Below are positions 8,307 to 19,440 of a stretch of DNA of 64,000 nt, piece by piece. The stretch spans positions 89,393 to 153,392 of the forward strand of contig SUYA01000006.1 in the NCBI GenBank assembly GCA_015060695.1, read 5' to 3'. Both the position numbers and the translations under genes were made by a program. Source of the stretch: Mediterranea massiliensis. Lineage in GTDB: Bacteria > Bacteroidota > Bacteroidia > Bacteroidales > Bacteroidaceae. The stretch's first letter is position 1. Each line of letters begins with the position of its first letter. Below the pieces are notes generated by a model that ran no database searches, was not told the origin of the DNA, and worked only from the letters and a program-made list of their open reading frames with translations.

Positions 8307-9662
8307 ATGAACGTTTCATTACAGAACATTGACAAGGTAAGTGCATTGCTTACTGTGAAAATTGAAAAAGCTGATTATCAGGAAAAAGTAGAAAAAGCGT
8401 TGAAGAATTTCCGTCAAAATGCTCAGATGCCGGGCTTCCGTAAAGGTATGGTACCGATGAGCTTGGTGAAGAAAATGTATGGTAAATCGGCTATGGCTGA
8501 AGAAGTAAACAAACTACTTTCAGAGTCGGTGTATAAATATATTCAAGAAAACAATGTAAACATCTTGGGCGAGCCCCTGCCTAACGAGGACAAACAACCG
8601 GAAGTGAACTTCGATACAATGGAAGAGTTCGAATTCTTGTTTGACATAGCCTTGGCGCCGGAGTTCAGCGCAGAAGTATCGGCCTCTGATAAGGTAGATT
8701 ACTACAACATTGAAATTACCGACGAAATGGTAGAAGGCCAAGTGATGGCATATAGACAACAAGGTGGTAAGTACGAGAAGGTAGATAGCTACCAAGCCAA
8801 CGATATGATTAAAGGCTTGTTAGCCGAGTTGGATGCTGAAGGTAATACCAAGGAAGGTGGTATTCAAGTAGAAGGCGCAGTGATGATGCCAGAATATATG
8901 AAGAATGCTGACCAGAAAGCAATCTTCAATGAAGCCAAAGTGAACGATGTGTTAGTATTCAATCCCCATACTGCATGGGATGGTAACACAGCCGAATTGG
9001 CCTCTTTGTTGAAAATTGAAAAAGAGGCAGTGGCAGACATGAAGTCAGACTTCAGTTTCCAAGTAGAAGAAATTACACGTCACGTACCCGGCGAATTGAC
9101 ACAAGAGTTGTTTGACCAAATTTTGGGTAAAGACGTAGTGAAGAGCGAAGAAGAATTCCGCACTCGTTTGAAAGAAAATATAGCCAAGCAATATGTAGCT
9201 GATAGTGACTATAAATTCCTTATCGACTTCCGCAAGATGATGACCGAAAAGATTGGTAAATTAGAATTCCCGGATGCATTGTTGAAGCGAATCATGCGTT
9301 TGAACAATCAAGATAAAGATGAAAAGTTTGTAGAAGAAAACTATGAAAAGAGTATCGAAGAACTGACTTGGCATCTGATTAAAGAACAATTGGTAAAAGC
9401 CAATGATGTGAAAGTAGAACAAAATGAGGTGGCCGATATGGCTAAAGAAGCTACTCGCGCCCAATTTGCACAATACGGTATGATGAGCATTCCCGACGAT
9501 TTGTTGGAAAATTATGCAAAGGAAATGTTGAAGAAGAAAGAAAGTGTAGAAGGATTGGTGAATCGAGTAATCGAAACTAAACTTACAGCTGCGTTGAAGC
9601 AACAGGTGTTGTTGGAAGAAAAAACCATATCTGTCGCTGATTTCAACAAGTTGTTCGCTTAA
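8307..9662 (+). CDS. tig: Trigger factor
   Basis: Ribosome-associated chaperone and prolyl isomerase that shields nascent chains, 451 residues. The N-terminal ribosome-binding domain has the signature QMPGFRKGMVP (about 40-50; consensus GFRxGxxP). A PPIase-like central part and a long helical C-terminal chaperone region follow. I chose the ATG at 8307 because the protein then begins MNVSLQNIDKV as in homologues. The frame is open upstream to 8226, but that stretch contains the promoter. A strong hairpin terminator separates it from clpP, which is a frequent neighbour of tig in bacteria. Confidence 0.96.
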   Translation: MNVSLQNIDKVSALLTVKIEKADYQEKVEKALKNFRQNAQMPGFRKGMVPMSLVKKMYGKSAMAEEVNKLLSESVYKYIQENNVNILGEPLPNEDKQPEVNFDTMEEFEFLFDIALAPEFSAEVSASDKVDYYNIEITDEMVEGQVMAYRQQGGKYEKVDSYQANDMIKGLLAELDAEGNTKEGGIQVEGAVMMPEYMKNADQKAIFNEAKVNDVLVFNPHTAWDGNTAELASLLKIEKEAVADMKSDFSFQVEEITRHVPGELTQELFDQILGKDVVKSEEEFRTRLKENIAKQYVADSDYKFLIDFRKMMTEKIGKLEFPDALLKRIMRLNNQDKDEKFVEENYEKSIEELTWHLIKEQLVKANDVKVEQNEVADMAKEATRAQFAQYGMMSIPDDLLENYAKEMLKKKESVEGLVNRVIETKLTAALKQQVLLEEKTISVADFNKLFA

Positions 9663-9690
9663 ATTCTCGTAGAAGCGTTAAAAATAGTAT

Positions 9691-9738
9691 GCACGGGTTA
9701 AGGAAGTGATGAACTTCTTTGACTCGTGCTTGTTTTTT
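9691..9738 (+). terminator. Intrinsic terminator after tig
   Basis: A 17-bp stem (9691-9707 with 9713-9729, three G-U wobbles, 5-nt loop) is followed by a T-rich tract TTGTTTTTTT. It ends tig transcription and overlaps the presumed -33 region of clpP. Confidence 0.8.
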
Positions 9739-9760
9739 TACTTTACTTTTTGTTTCTTTG
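9730..9760 (+). promoter_or_regulatory. Probable clpP-clpX promoter
   Basis: TTG (9730-9732), 20 bp, then TTTCTTTG (9753-9760), one mismatch from TAnnTTTG. Start of transcription would be near 9767, 32 nt before the clpP ATG. The -33 overlaps the foot of the tig terminator. Confidence 0.45.
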
Positions 9761-9798
9761 CATTCTTATTTGAAACGAAAACTTAACAGAGATTGATT

Positions 9799-10461
9799 AT
9801 GAATGATTTTAAGAAATATGCAACCAAGCACTTAGGTATAAATAGTTTGGTGTTGGATGACGTCATTAAGTCGCAAAACGGCTACTTGAATCCTTATATT
9901 TTGGAGGAACGTCAATTGAATGTAACTCAATTGGACGTATTTTCACGTTTGATGATGGATCGCATCATTTTCTTAGGTACGCAAATCGATGATTATACGG
10001 CCAATACCTTGCAGGCACAATTGCTTTATTTGGATTCGGTAGATCCAGGCAAGGATATATCCATTTATATAAACTCACCGGGCGGTTCGGTATATGCTGG
10101 ATTGGGCATTTATGACACAATGCAATTTATTACCAGCGATGTTGTAACTATTTGTACAGGTATGGCCGCAAGTATGGCTGCTGTATTATTGGTGTCTGGT
10201 GCTGAAGGCAAACGCTCTGCTTTAACACATTCTCGTGTAATGATTCATCAGCCTATGGGAGGGGCGCAAGGACAAGCTTCTGATATAGAAATTACTGCCC
10301 GTGAAATTCAGAAATTGAAGAAAGAACTTTATACAATCATTGCCAATCATTCACATACGCCATTTGAAAAGGTTTGGGCCGATTCTGATAGAGACTATTG
10401 GATGACTGCTCAAGAAGCGAAAGAATATGGTATGGTAGATGAAGTGCTGATAAAGAAATAA
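9799..10461 (+). CDS. clpP: ATP-dependent Clp protease proteolytic subunit
   Basis: Serine peptidase of 220 residues forming the tetradecameric chamber that degrades substrates fed by ClpX. Catalytic Ser lies in GMAASMAAVLL (S125), His in RVMIHQPMGG (H150), and the acidic residue in the DSDRDYWM stretch near 197-202. The oligomerisation and substrate-groove motif INSPGGSVYAG is at about 91-101. The start is the ATG at 9799; a TTG two codons upstream is a less likely alternative. The clpX gene follows after 7 nt, so the two form an operon. Confidence 0.97.
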   Translation: MNDFKKYATKHLGINSLVLDDVIKSQNGYLNPYILEERQLNVTQLDVFSRLMMDRIIFLGTQIDDYTANTLQAQLLYLDSVDPGKDISIYINSPGGSVYAGLGIYDTMQFITSDVVTICTGMAASMAAVLLVSGAEGKRSALTHSRVMIHQPMGGAQGQASDIEITAREIQKLKKELYTIIANHSHTPFEKVWADSDRDYWMTAQEAKEYGMVDEVLIKK

Positions 10462-10468
10462 AAGAATA

Positions 10469-11707
10469 ATGGCAGAAAAAGGGAAAAAAAAATGTAGCTT
10501 TTGTGGGCGAGATGAAAGTGTAATCGGGTTCCTGATTACAGGTCTTAATGGCAATATTTGTGATGATTGTGCCATACAAGCTTATGAAATCGCCCAACAA
10601 GTCAGAAGACAAGAAGCAACTCCTAAATCGGGCAAACTAAAGTTGGAGAAACTTCCTAAACCGATAGAAATAAAGGCTTTTTTGGATCAATATGTCATCG
10701 GACAAGATGATGCAAAGCGCTTTTTAGCTGTTTCTGTGTATAATCATTATAAACGCTTGTTGCAGAAAAACAAAGGCGATGAAGTGGAAATTGAGAAATC
10801 CAACATTATTATGGTAGGAAGTACTGGTACTGGAAAGACGTTGTTGGCACGTACTATAGCCAAACTCTTGGAGGTACCTTTTACTATTGTCGATGCAACC
10901 GTATTGACCGAAGCCGGATATGTGGGTGAAGATATAGAAAGCATTTTAACAAGATTGCTTCAAGTATCAGATTATGATGTGTCTAAGGCAGAACAAGGCA
11001 TCGTTTTTATTGACGAAATAGATAAAATAGCTAGGAAGGGGGATAATCCTTCTATTACCCGTGATGTAAGTGGAGAAGGTGTTCAACAGGGCTTGTTGAA
11101 GTTGTTGGAGGGGTCGGTTGTTAATGTGCCACCACAAGGAGGACGAAAACATCCTGATCAGAAAATGATTCCAGTGAATACGAAAAACATTTTGTTTATA
11201 TGCGGAGGTGCTTTTGATGGTATAGAAAAGAAAATTGCTCAACGTTTGAATACACATGTCGTTGGCTATGGGGCTGTACGTAATATGGCAGTTATTGACA
11301 AAAATAATATGATGCAATATATCGCACCCCAAGATTTGAAATCGTTCGGATTGATTCCAGAAATCATCGGCCGATTGCCGGTGCTGACTTATTTAAATCC
11401 ACTTGATCGTACAGCATTGCGTGCAATATTAACAGAACCTAAAAACTCTATTGTCAAACAGTATATAAAAATGTTCGAGATGGATGGCGTGAATCTTTCA
11501 TTTGAAGAGGCTGTCTTGGAATATATTGTTGATAAGGCAGTGGAATTTAAATTGGGTGCTCGTGGACTTCGTTCTATTGTTGAAACTATCATGATGGATG
11601 CAATGTTTGAACTCCCCACGGAAAAACCCGAAAATTATGTGGTAACATTAAACTATGCAAAAGAACAATTGGAGAATGCGAATGTGGCAAGATTACAAAA
11701 TGCTTAA
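10469..11707 (+). CDS. clpX: Clp protease ATP-binding subunit
   Basis: AAA+ unfoldase of 412 residues that delivers proteins to ClpP. The N-terminal zinc-binding domain has four cysteines (C9, C12, C31, C34). Walker A GSTGTGKT is at 117-124, the pore loop GYVG at 150-153, and Walker [10 protein letters not shown] at about 178-186. Sensor and arginine-finger regions are intact ([10 protein letters not shown]). The ClpP-docking loop, IGF in E. coli, appears as VGYGA. It directly follows clpP. Confidence 0.97.
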   Translation: MAEKGKKKCSFCGRDESVIGFLITGLNGNICDDCAIQAYEIAQQVRRQEATPKSGKLKLEKLPKPIEIKAFLDQYVIGQDDAKRFLAVSVYNHYKRLLQKNKGDEVEIEKSNIIMVGSTGTGKTLLARTIAKLLEVPFTIVDATVLTEAGYVGEDIESILTRLLQVSDYDVSKAEQGIVFIDEIDKIARKGDNPSITRDVSGEGVQQGLLKLLEGSVVNVPPQGGRKHPDQKMIPVNTKNILFICGGAFDGIEKKIAQRLNTHVVGYGAVRNMAVIDKNNMMQYIAPQDLKSFGLIPEIIGRLPVLTYLNPLDRTALRAILTEPKNSIVKQYIKMFEMDGVNLSFEEAVLEYIVDKAVEFKLGARGLRSIVETIMMDAMFELPTEKPENYVVTLNYAKEQLENANVARLQNA

Positions 11708-11857
11708 AATCAATGAATAAGGTTTTTGCGATTCTCGAATCTTCATTTTTATGAAAAAATATTCGGAGATTTCTGTTTGAAAATTGAGAATTTGTTTATA
11801 GTTTTGTTGTTGATTCTTCTTTTGAGTGGAATCGTATTAATTCAAACTAAAGTTATC

Positions 11858-14041
11858 ATGGCGAAGAAGGGGAATAATTTAACAGAGCAGCTAAAGAAGT
11901 ATTTCGGATTCGACACCTTCAAGGGTAATCAAGAGGCAATCATTGAAAACCTGTTGGCAGGTAATGATACGTTCGTACTGATGCCTACGGGTGGTGGAAA
12001 GTCTTTGTGCTATCAATTACCCTCTTTATTGATGGAGGGTACGGGTATTGTAATCTCTCCTTTGATTGCACTGATGAAAAATCAGGTGGATGCCATGCGG
12101 AATTTTAGTGAAGAGGATGGAGTGGCTCATTTTATAAATTCCTCTTTAAATAAGGGTGCTATTGACCAAGTAAAGGCCGATATCGTAAACGGTAAGACAA
12201 AACTGTTGTATGTGGCACCGGAATCGTTGACGAAAGAAGAAAATGTAGAATTTTTGAAGACGGTAAAAATTTCATTTTATGCAGTTGATGAGGCTCATTG
12301 TATATCGGAGTGGGGGCATGACTTCCGCCCGGAATATCGTCGAATTCGTCCTATTATAAATGAAATAGGAAAAGCGCCTTTGATTGCTTTGACTGCTACG
12401 GCAACGCCGAAAGTACAACATGACATTCAGAAGAATCTGGGCATGATTGATGCACAGGTATTCAAATCTTCTTTCAATCGAGCTAATTTATATTATGAGG
12501 TGCGTCCTAAAACGCAAAACATAGACAAGGAAATAATAAAATTCATCAAGGCAAATCCCGATAAATCGGGTATTATCTATTGTCTAAGCCGTAAAAAAGT
12601 AGAGGAATTGGCTGAAATACTACAAGCCAATGGCATTAATGCACGTGCATATCATGCCGGTATGGATTCGGCTACTCGTACACAGAATCAAGATGATTTT
12701 TTGATGGAAAAAATTGATGTGATTGTAGCTACGATTGCATTTGGAATGGGAATTGACAAACCAGATGTGCGCTATGTAATTCATTATGATATTCCTAAGA
12801 GTTTGGAAGGATACTATCAAGAAACCGGACGGGCTGGACGTGATGGCGGTGAGGGCAAATGTATTACATTCTATACGAATAAAGATTTGCAGAAACTTGA
12901 GAAGTTTATGCAAGGAAAACCCGTGGCAGAACAGGAGATTGGAAAACAACTTCTGTTGGAAACTGCTGCGTATGCAGAATCTTCTGTATGTCGTCGTAAG
13001 ACGTTATTACATTACTTTGGTGAAGAATATACAGAACAAAATTGTGGTAATTGTGACAACTGTTTAAATCCTAAAAAACAAGTGGAAGCTCAAGAATTAT
13101 TGTGTACCGTTATTGAAACAATTCAAGCGGTCAAAGAAAATTTCAAGGCTGACTATATTATAGATGTTATCCAAGGAAGAGAAACATCGGAAGTGCAAGC
13201 ACATTTGCACGAAGAATTAGAAGTTTTCGGCTCTGGAATGGGAGAAGAAGACAAAACTTGGAATGCTGTAATACGCCAAGCATTGATTGCTGGTTATTTA
13301 AGTAAAGATGTTGAAAATTATGGTTTATTGAAGGTAACTGCCGATGGAAAGAAGTTCCTAAACAAACCAAAGTCATTTAAGATAACCGAGGATAACGACT
13401 TTGAAGAAGTGGAAGAAGAAACACCTATGAGAGGAGGAGGTTCATGTGCTGTAGACCCGGCTTTGTATTCCATGTTAAAAGACCTTCGTAAGAAGTTGTC
13501 AAAGCAATTGGAAGTTCCTCCTTATGTCATTTTTCAAGACCCTTCATTAGAAGCTATGGCAACCATCTATCCGGTAACGTTAGAGGAATTGCAGAATATA
13601 CCAGGTGTAGGAGCGGGAAAAGCTAAACGTTATGGCGAAGAATTCTGTAAACTGATTAGACGACATTGCGAGGAAAATGAAATAGAACGTCCGGAAGATT
13701 TGCGCGTTCGGACTGTAGCCAATAAGTCGAAAATGAAAGTGGCAATCATTCAAGCAATTGACCGTAAAGTGGCACTTGATGATATTGCCATGTCTAAAGG
13801 TATTGAATTTGACGAATTGCTGGATGAAATAGAGGCTATAGTTTATTCTGGAACAAAATTGAATATTGACTATTTCTTGGATGACATAATGGATGAAGAT
13901 CATATGCTCGATATTTATGACTATTTTAAAGAATCGACAACAGATGATCTTGACGAAGCACTTGATGAACTTGGAAATGAATTTTCAGAGGAAGAAGTTC
14001 GTCTTGTTCGGATAAAGTTTATTTCAGAAATGGCAAATTAA
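11858..14041 (+). CDS. recQ: ATP-dependent DNA helicase RecQ
   Basis: 3'-5' DNA helicase of 727 residues used in recombination and fork repair. Walker A is TGGGKS (44-49), motif II DEAH (144-147) with the RecQ-specific WGHDFRP aromatic loop after it, and motif VI QETGRAGRDG. A zinc-binding cluster (CRRKTLLHYFG to CGNCDNC) and RQC winged-helix region follow, then a HRDC domain and an acidic C-terminal extension. The frame is open back to 11726, but the upstream 44 codons encode an unrelated hydrophobic stretch, so I take the ATG at 11858 (MAKKGNNLTEQ). It is 150 bp downstream of clpX on the same strand. Confidence 0.95.
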   Translation: MAKKGNNLTEQLKKYFGFDTFKGNQEAIIENLLAGNDTFVLMPTGGGKSLCYQLPSLLMEGTGIVISPLIALMKNQVDAMRNFSEEDGVAHFINSSLNKGAIDQVKADIVNGKTKLLYVAPESLTKEENVEFLKTVKISFYAVDEAHCISEWGHDFRPEYRRIRPIINEIGKAPLIALTATATPKVQHDIQKNLGMIDAQVFKSSFNRANLYYEVRPKTQNIDKEIIKFIKANPDKSGIIYCLSRKKVEELAEILQANGINARAYHAGMDSATRTQNQDDFLMEKIDVIVATIAFGMGIDKPDVRYVIHYDIPKSLEGYYQETGRAGRDGGEGKCITFYTNKDLQKLEKFMQGKPVAEQEIGKQLLLETAAYAESSVCRRKTLLHYFGEEYTEQNCGNCDNCLNPKKQVEAQELLCTVIETIQAVKENFKADYIIDVIQGRETSEVQAHLHEELEVFGSGMGEEDKTWNAVIRQALIAGYLSKDVENYGLLKVTADGKKFLNKPKSFKITEDNDFEEVEEETPMRGGGSCAVDPALYSMLKDLRKKLSKQLEVPPYVIFQDPSLEAMATIYPVTLEELQNIPGVGAGKAKRYGEEFCKLIRRHCEENEIERPEDLRVRTVANKSKMKVAIIQAIDRKVALDDIAMSKGIEFDELLDEIEAIVYSGTKLNIDYFLDDIMDEDHMLDIYDYFKESTTDDLDEALDELGNEFSEEEVRLVRIKFISEMAN

Positions 14042-14093
14042 TTAAAATAGCAGAATAGAAAATATTTTTTTGTTGCGTGTGGATTATGAATAG

Positions 14094-15617
<1,524 letters not shown>

Positions 15618-15669
15618 GTTGGTATATCCAAATGCGAATAGATATTTGCGAGGAGCGTGGTTTTTTACC

Positions 15670-17148
15670 ATGCTCCTTTTCTCGTTTTCTTTTGTTTTTT
15701 CACAAGAGGCATCAGAGGTAGTTGTATTGAGGGTGGATGAAAGAGAAGTGACATTATCTGAATTTATGGCTCGATATAATGAGAGCGTAGAGAAAAATGC
15801 ATTGGAGTTTGCCTATCAATGGACTGATGAACTGCTTAAAGTGAAAGTTGCGCGGTCTAAAAGAATGGATACGTTGTTTGTGTTGCAAAATGAGATGAAT
15901 ACGTACATGTCTCATAGACAAAAACAATTGTTAATAGATAGCGTGTTGCTTAAGCAGGGTATTAATCAGCAGGATGAAATAATGGCATCACTTTCTTCTG
16001 GCACATCTTACTTGATAGCCCAAATTTATAAACGTTTGCCTCAGAATGTGTCTCTTTCTTTATTGGCAGAGCAAATGCAACAGATGGATTCTGTATGGCA
16101 ACATATCCAAAATGGAGGCTCTTTTTGGGGATGTGTACAATCGTTTTCCGATGAGAAGGATACTCTTTGTATGATGAAAGAAGAAATGTATCAGGAGATG
16201 GAGAATGTATTGATTACTTTGTTACCTGGGGAGGTTTCAAAACCTTTTTTGACACCGGTCGGAATACATATAGTGAAACTATTGCGAAGAGATGTATCAC
16301 CTTCTTACGAAAAACAATCGTTATCTTCTGTTGCATTACGCAATGCAACATCTCAGATGTTGGATAGTTTGAAAAATACCTATAGATTTTGTTTAAATAA
16401 AGATGCTTTAAATGAATTGTTGCAGAAAGGAAAGACCGCTAAAATTCTTTTCCTATTGGATGATAAACCATATAGTGGGGATGACTTTTATTATTTTGCA
16501 ATAAGTTATCCAGCTGGAATCAGACGACAGTGGGAGGCTTTTGTTGAAAAAACAATTTGGGATTATGCCAATTTTAGATTATTAGATAATTCCCCATCTT
16601 ATACATGGAAAATGTTATGGTTGGAAGAGCAGTTGCTAAGTGAGATGATAGATAATTCGTTGAGAATGGAAGTGCCTGATGAAGGAATGCTGAATTACTA
16701 TTTTGAATCCAATCGTTCTAAATATGCTTGGGAATCACCACGCTATAGGGGGGCTGTTATTTCAGCAAATTCAAAACGAACGTTGAGGCGAGTACGTAAA
16801 TTTCTTAAGACTCTGCCAATGGAAGAGTGGGAAGATGCAGTTCGATTATTATTTAATGAGAAATCTGGCGAACAGGTTAAAATAGAGGTCGGATTATATG
16901 CAATGGGGGAACATCCATATCTGGATGAGAAAATATTTAAACAAGGCAAATCGGAGGTGTTGCCCACACATCCTTATCGTGTTTTGTTGGGAAAGGAAAT
17001 TAAGATGCCGGATAACTTGTCTTTAGTGAGGGAAACAGTTGTTCGTGACTATATGGAATCTTATAAAAAAGTCTGGTTAGGTGAGTTGAGAGAGAAAAGT
17101 AAGGTTGAAATTAACCAAGAGGTTTTAAAAACCGTTAATAATGACTGA
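15670..17148 (+). CDS. Periplasmic PpiC-type peptidyl-prolyl isomerase (first of three)
   Basis: Secreted SurA/parvulin-related protein of about 492 residues. The N-terminus is a short signal peptide ending FVFSQEAS. A parvulin-like region is recognisable around QMQQMDSVWQHIQNGGSFWG to LLPGEVSKPFLTPVGIHIVKLL (about 135-205). The rest is helical and rich in charged residues, as in SurA-type chaperones. The start is uncertain: ATG at 15670 gives a short signal, whereas an in-frame TTG at 15646 would give a better n-region (with an Arg). It lies 52 bp after guaB and is followed by two related genes, suggesting a set of outer-membrane-protein chaperones. Confidence 0.8.
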   Translation: MLLFSFSFVFSQEASEVVVLRVDEREVTLSEFMARYNESVEKNALEFAYQWTDELLKVKVARSKRMDTLFVLQNEMNTYMSHRQKQLLIDSVLLKQGINQQDEIMASLSSGTSYLIAQIYKRLPQNVSLSLLAEQMQQMDSVWQHIQNGGSFWGCVQSFSDEKDTLCMMKEEMYQEMENVLITLLPGEVSKPFLTPVGIHIVKLLRRDVSPSYEKQSLSSVALRNATSQMLDSLKNTYRFCLNKDALNELLQKGKTAKILFLLDDKPYSGDDFYYFAISYPAGIRRQWEAFVEKTIWDYANFRLLDNSPSYTWKMLWLEEQLLSEMIDNSLRMEVPDEGMLNYYFESNRSKYAWESPRYRGAVISANSKRTLRRVRKFLKTLPMEEWEDAVRLLFNEKSGEQVKIEVGLYAMGEHPYLDEKIFKQGKSEVLPTHPYRVLLGKEIKMPDNLSLVRETVVRDYMESYKKVWLGELREKSKVEINQEVLKTVNND

Positions 17149-17183
17149 TGCATGCAATTAAAGCATTATCTTCGTAGCTTGAA

Positions 17184-18053
17184 ATGAAAAGTGATAAAAT
17201 GAGAGTGACAATACATAAAAATTGGTTATGGATGTTTTTTTTCCTCTTTGCTCTTTCTTGTGCGGAAAAGCATGACCACAAAGGAAAAAGGCCATTGGTT
17301 GAACTCGATGGAAATTTCTTGTATAAAGAGGATTTGCAGAATATGCTGCCTTTGAACGTCACTTTGCAAGATAGTGCGGATTTGGTGAGTCGTTATATCC
17401 GTAACTGGGCTGAAGATGTGTTACTGTATGATAAAGCAAAACGAAACATCCCTAATAGTGATGAAATCGAGCGTTTGGTTAGTAATTATCGGAAAGTATT
17501 GATACTTCATGCTTATCAGCAAGAGATGATTCACCAAAAACTTTCTGCAGAGATTACGGAGGACGAGTTGCAACAATTTTATGATGAGAATCTGCCATTG
17601 TTTAAATTGGAGCATCCGCTGATGAAAGGGTTATTTATAAAAGTACCTTTGAAAGCCCCGCAGTTATCCAATGTGCGTCGTTGGTATAAATCAGATGATC
17701 AAGAGCAGATTGAGAAGCTGGAGAAATACAGTTTTCAATATGCGTTGAAGTATGAGTATTTTCACGATAAATGGCTACCTGTGAGTAATATCCTTGATTG
17801 GATACCTATGACAGTTGAAGAATTGAATGCTAAGTTGGCTAAAGAACGTAGCATAGAAATTAAAGACGATGAGTTTTATTACTTTTTGTGTGTGAGCGAT
17901 TATAGAGATAAAGGAGAACAAGAGCCTTTTGAGTATGCTCGCTCACAAGTGAAAGATGTTTTGCAAAGCATACGTCAGACAGATTTTATGAATGATGTCC
18001 GAAAGGAATTATATGAACAAGCGAGAGAAGAAAATAGAATTATATATCATTAG
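17184..18053 (+). CDS. Lipoprotein related to peptidyl-prolyl isomerases (second of three)
   Basis: 289-residue predicted lipoprotein; the lipobox FALSC ends at about residue 26 after a hydrophobic segment. The body resembles the N-terminal SurA/PpiC helical region (ELDGNFLYKEDLQNMLP; AEITEDELQQFYDENLPLFKLEHPLMKGLFIKVP), but I do not see a complete parvulin domain with its conserved histidines, so enzymatic activity is doubtful. Internal ATG at 17199 is an alternative start. It sits between two isomerase genes, 35 nt after the first, and its 3' end is 16 nt before the third. It is probably an accessory periplasmic chaperone. Confidence 0.75.
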   Translation: MKSDKMRVTIHKNWLWMFFFLFALSCAEKHDHKGKRPLVELDGNFLYKEDLQNMLPLNVTLQDSADLVSRYIRNWAEDVLLYDKAKRNIPNSDEIERLVSNYRKVLILHAYQQEMIHQKLSAEITEDELQQFYDENLPLFKLEHPLMKGLFIKVPLKAPQLSNVRRWYKSDDQEQIEKLEKYSFQYALKYEYFHDKWLPVSNILDWIPMTVEELNAKLAKERSIEIKDDEFYYFLCVSDYRDKGEQEPFEYARSQVKDVLQSIRQTDFMNDVRKELYEQAREENRIIYH

Positions 18054-18069
18054 AAATAAAACACCAAGA

Positions 18070-19440
18070 ATGAAAAAGTGTATGAACTTGAAGAGTGTAG
18101 TCTTGTTGGCTTTGGTATTGTTTTTGGGTAATACCGTATATGCTCAAGACAATATTATCGATGAAGTGGCATGGATAGTAGGCGATGAAGCTATCTGGAA
18201 ATCAGAAATCGAAGAAGCACGTATGAGTGCTTTGTACGAGGGACGACGTTTTGATAGCGATCCCTATTGCGTGATACCGGAAGAAATCGCCGTAAATAAG
18301 CTGTTTCTACATCAGGCAGTCCTTGATAGTATCGAGGTGTCAGAGAGTGAGGTTATTCAGAATGTAGATGCTCGTATTAATGATTTTATCACCAATTTGG
18401 GTTCTCGTGAAAAGATGGAAGAGTATTTCAATAAAACTTCCAGTCAAATTCGCGAAACGATGCGTGAAAATGTCCGTGAAGGCTTAAAAGTTCAGAAGAT
18501 GCAGCAGAAATTGGTTGGAGAGGTTAAGGTAACTCCTGCCGATGTGCGCAGATATTTTAAAGATCTTCCTCAAGATAGCATACCGTATGTGCCCACTCAA
18601 GTTGAGGTGCAGATTATTACGCAACAGCCTAAAGTGCCATTGGAAGAAATAGAAGATGTGAAGCGTCGTCTTCGTGAATTTACCGAACGTGTGACTTCGG
18701 GCGAGACAAGTTTTTCAACATTGGCACGTATGTATTCAGAAGACCTTGGCTCGGCAAGAGACGGTGGTGAGATGCCTTTCTACGGTCGTGGACAGCTTGA
18801 CCCGGCTTTTGCAACAGTGGCATTCAACTTGCAAGACCCTAATAAAGTATCTAAAATTGTGGAATCGGAATTTGGATTCCATATCATTCAGTTGATGGAG
18901 AAAAGAGGGGATCGTATTAAGGCACGCCATATTTTGTTGAAACCTCATATCCCGACCGAGGCTTTAGATGCCGCCAATGCTCGTTTAGATTCTATTGGCA
19001 ATGATATTCGCAACGGAAAATTCTCATTTGAAGAAGCTGCAACAATACTTTCACACGACAAGGATACCCGTAATAATCATGGCTTATTACCGAATAAATA
19101 TACAGGAACTTCTAAGTTTGAGATGCAAGATTTACCTCCTGAAATAGCAAAAGTAGTAGATAAAATGAAGGTCGGTGAAATTTCAGATGCCTTTACTATG
19201 ATTGCAGCAAATACAGGTAAAGAACAGTGTGTAATCGTTAAGTTGAAAAGTCGTATTGATGGGCATAAAGCCACTATTGCTGAGGATTATCAGAATTTGA
19301 AATCGATTGTAGAGGAAAAGCGACGGGGCGAATTGCTTGATAAATGGATTCGTGAAAAACAGAAAAAAACATATGTTCGCATCAGCGATAATTGGAAGAA
19401 TAATTGTACATTTAAGTATCCAGGATGGATAAAAGATTGA
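18070..19440 (+). CDS. SurA-like periplasmic chaperone/peptidyl-prolyl isomerase (third of three)
   Basis: 456-residue SurA-type protein. The signal peptide ends NTVYAQ. A SurA N-terminal chaperone domain follows (about 30-165) and then two parvulin domains. The first, about 180-285, has the classic RMYSEDLGSARDGGEMPFYGRGQLDPAF motif region and FGFHIIQLMEKRGDRIKARHIL. The second is at about 290-390. I use the ATG at 18070 because the frame upstream overlaps the preceding gene. Its end overlaps the OstA-like gene by 16 nt. The role expected from the family is folding and escort of outer-membrane proteins. Confidence 0.92.
   Translation: MKKCMNLKSVVLLALVLFLGNTVYAQDNIIDEVAWIVGDEAIWKSEIEEARMSALYEGRRFDSDPYCVIPEEIAVNKLFLHQAVLDSIEVSESEVIQNVDARINDFITNLGSREKMEEYFNKTSSQIRETMRENVREGLKVQKMQQKLVGEVKVTPADVRRYFKDLPQDSIPYVPTQVEVQIITQQPKVPLEEIEDVKRRLREFTERVTSGETSFSTLARMYSEDLGSARDGGEMPFYGRGQLDPAFATVAFNLQDPNKVSKIVESEFGFHIIQLMEKRGDRIKARHILLKPHIPTEALDAANARLDSIGNDIRNGKFSFEEAATILSHDKDTRNNHGLLPNKYTGTSKFEMQDLPPEIAKVVDKMKVGEISDAFTMIAANTGKEQCVIVKLKSRIDGHKATIAEDYQNLKSIVEEKRRGELLDKWIREKQKKTYVRISDNWKNNCTFKYPGWIKD

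Noticed and set aside
11726..11857. 44-codon N-terminal extension of RecQ with a membrane-like segment
   Set aside because: The hydrophobic stretch would be unusual for a helicase, and the downstream ATG gives the expected RecQ N-terminus.
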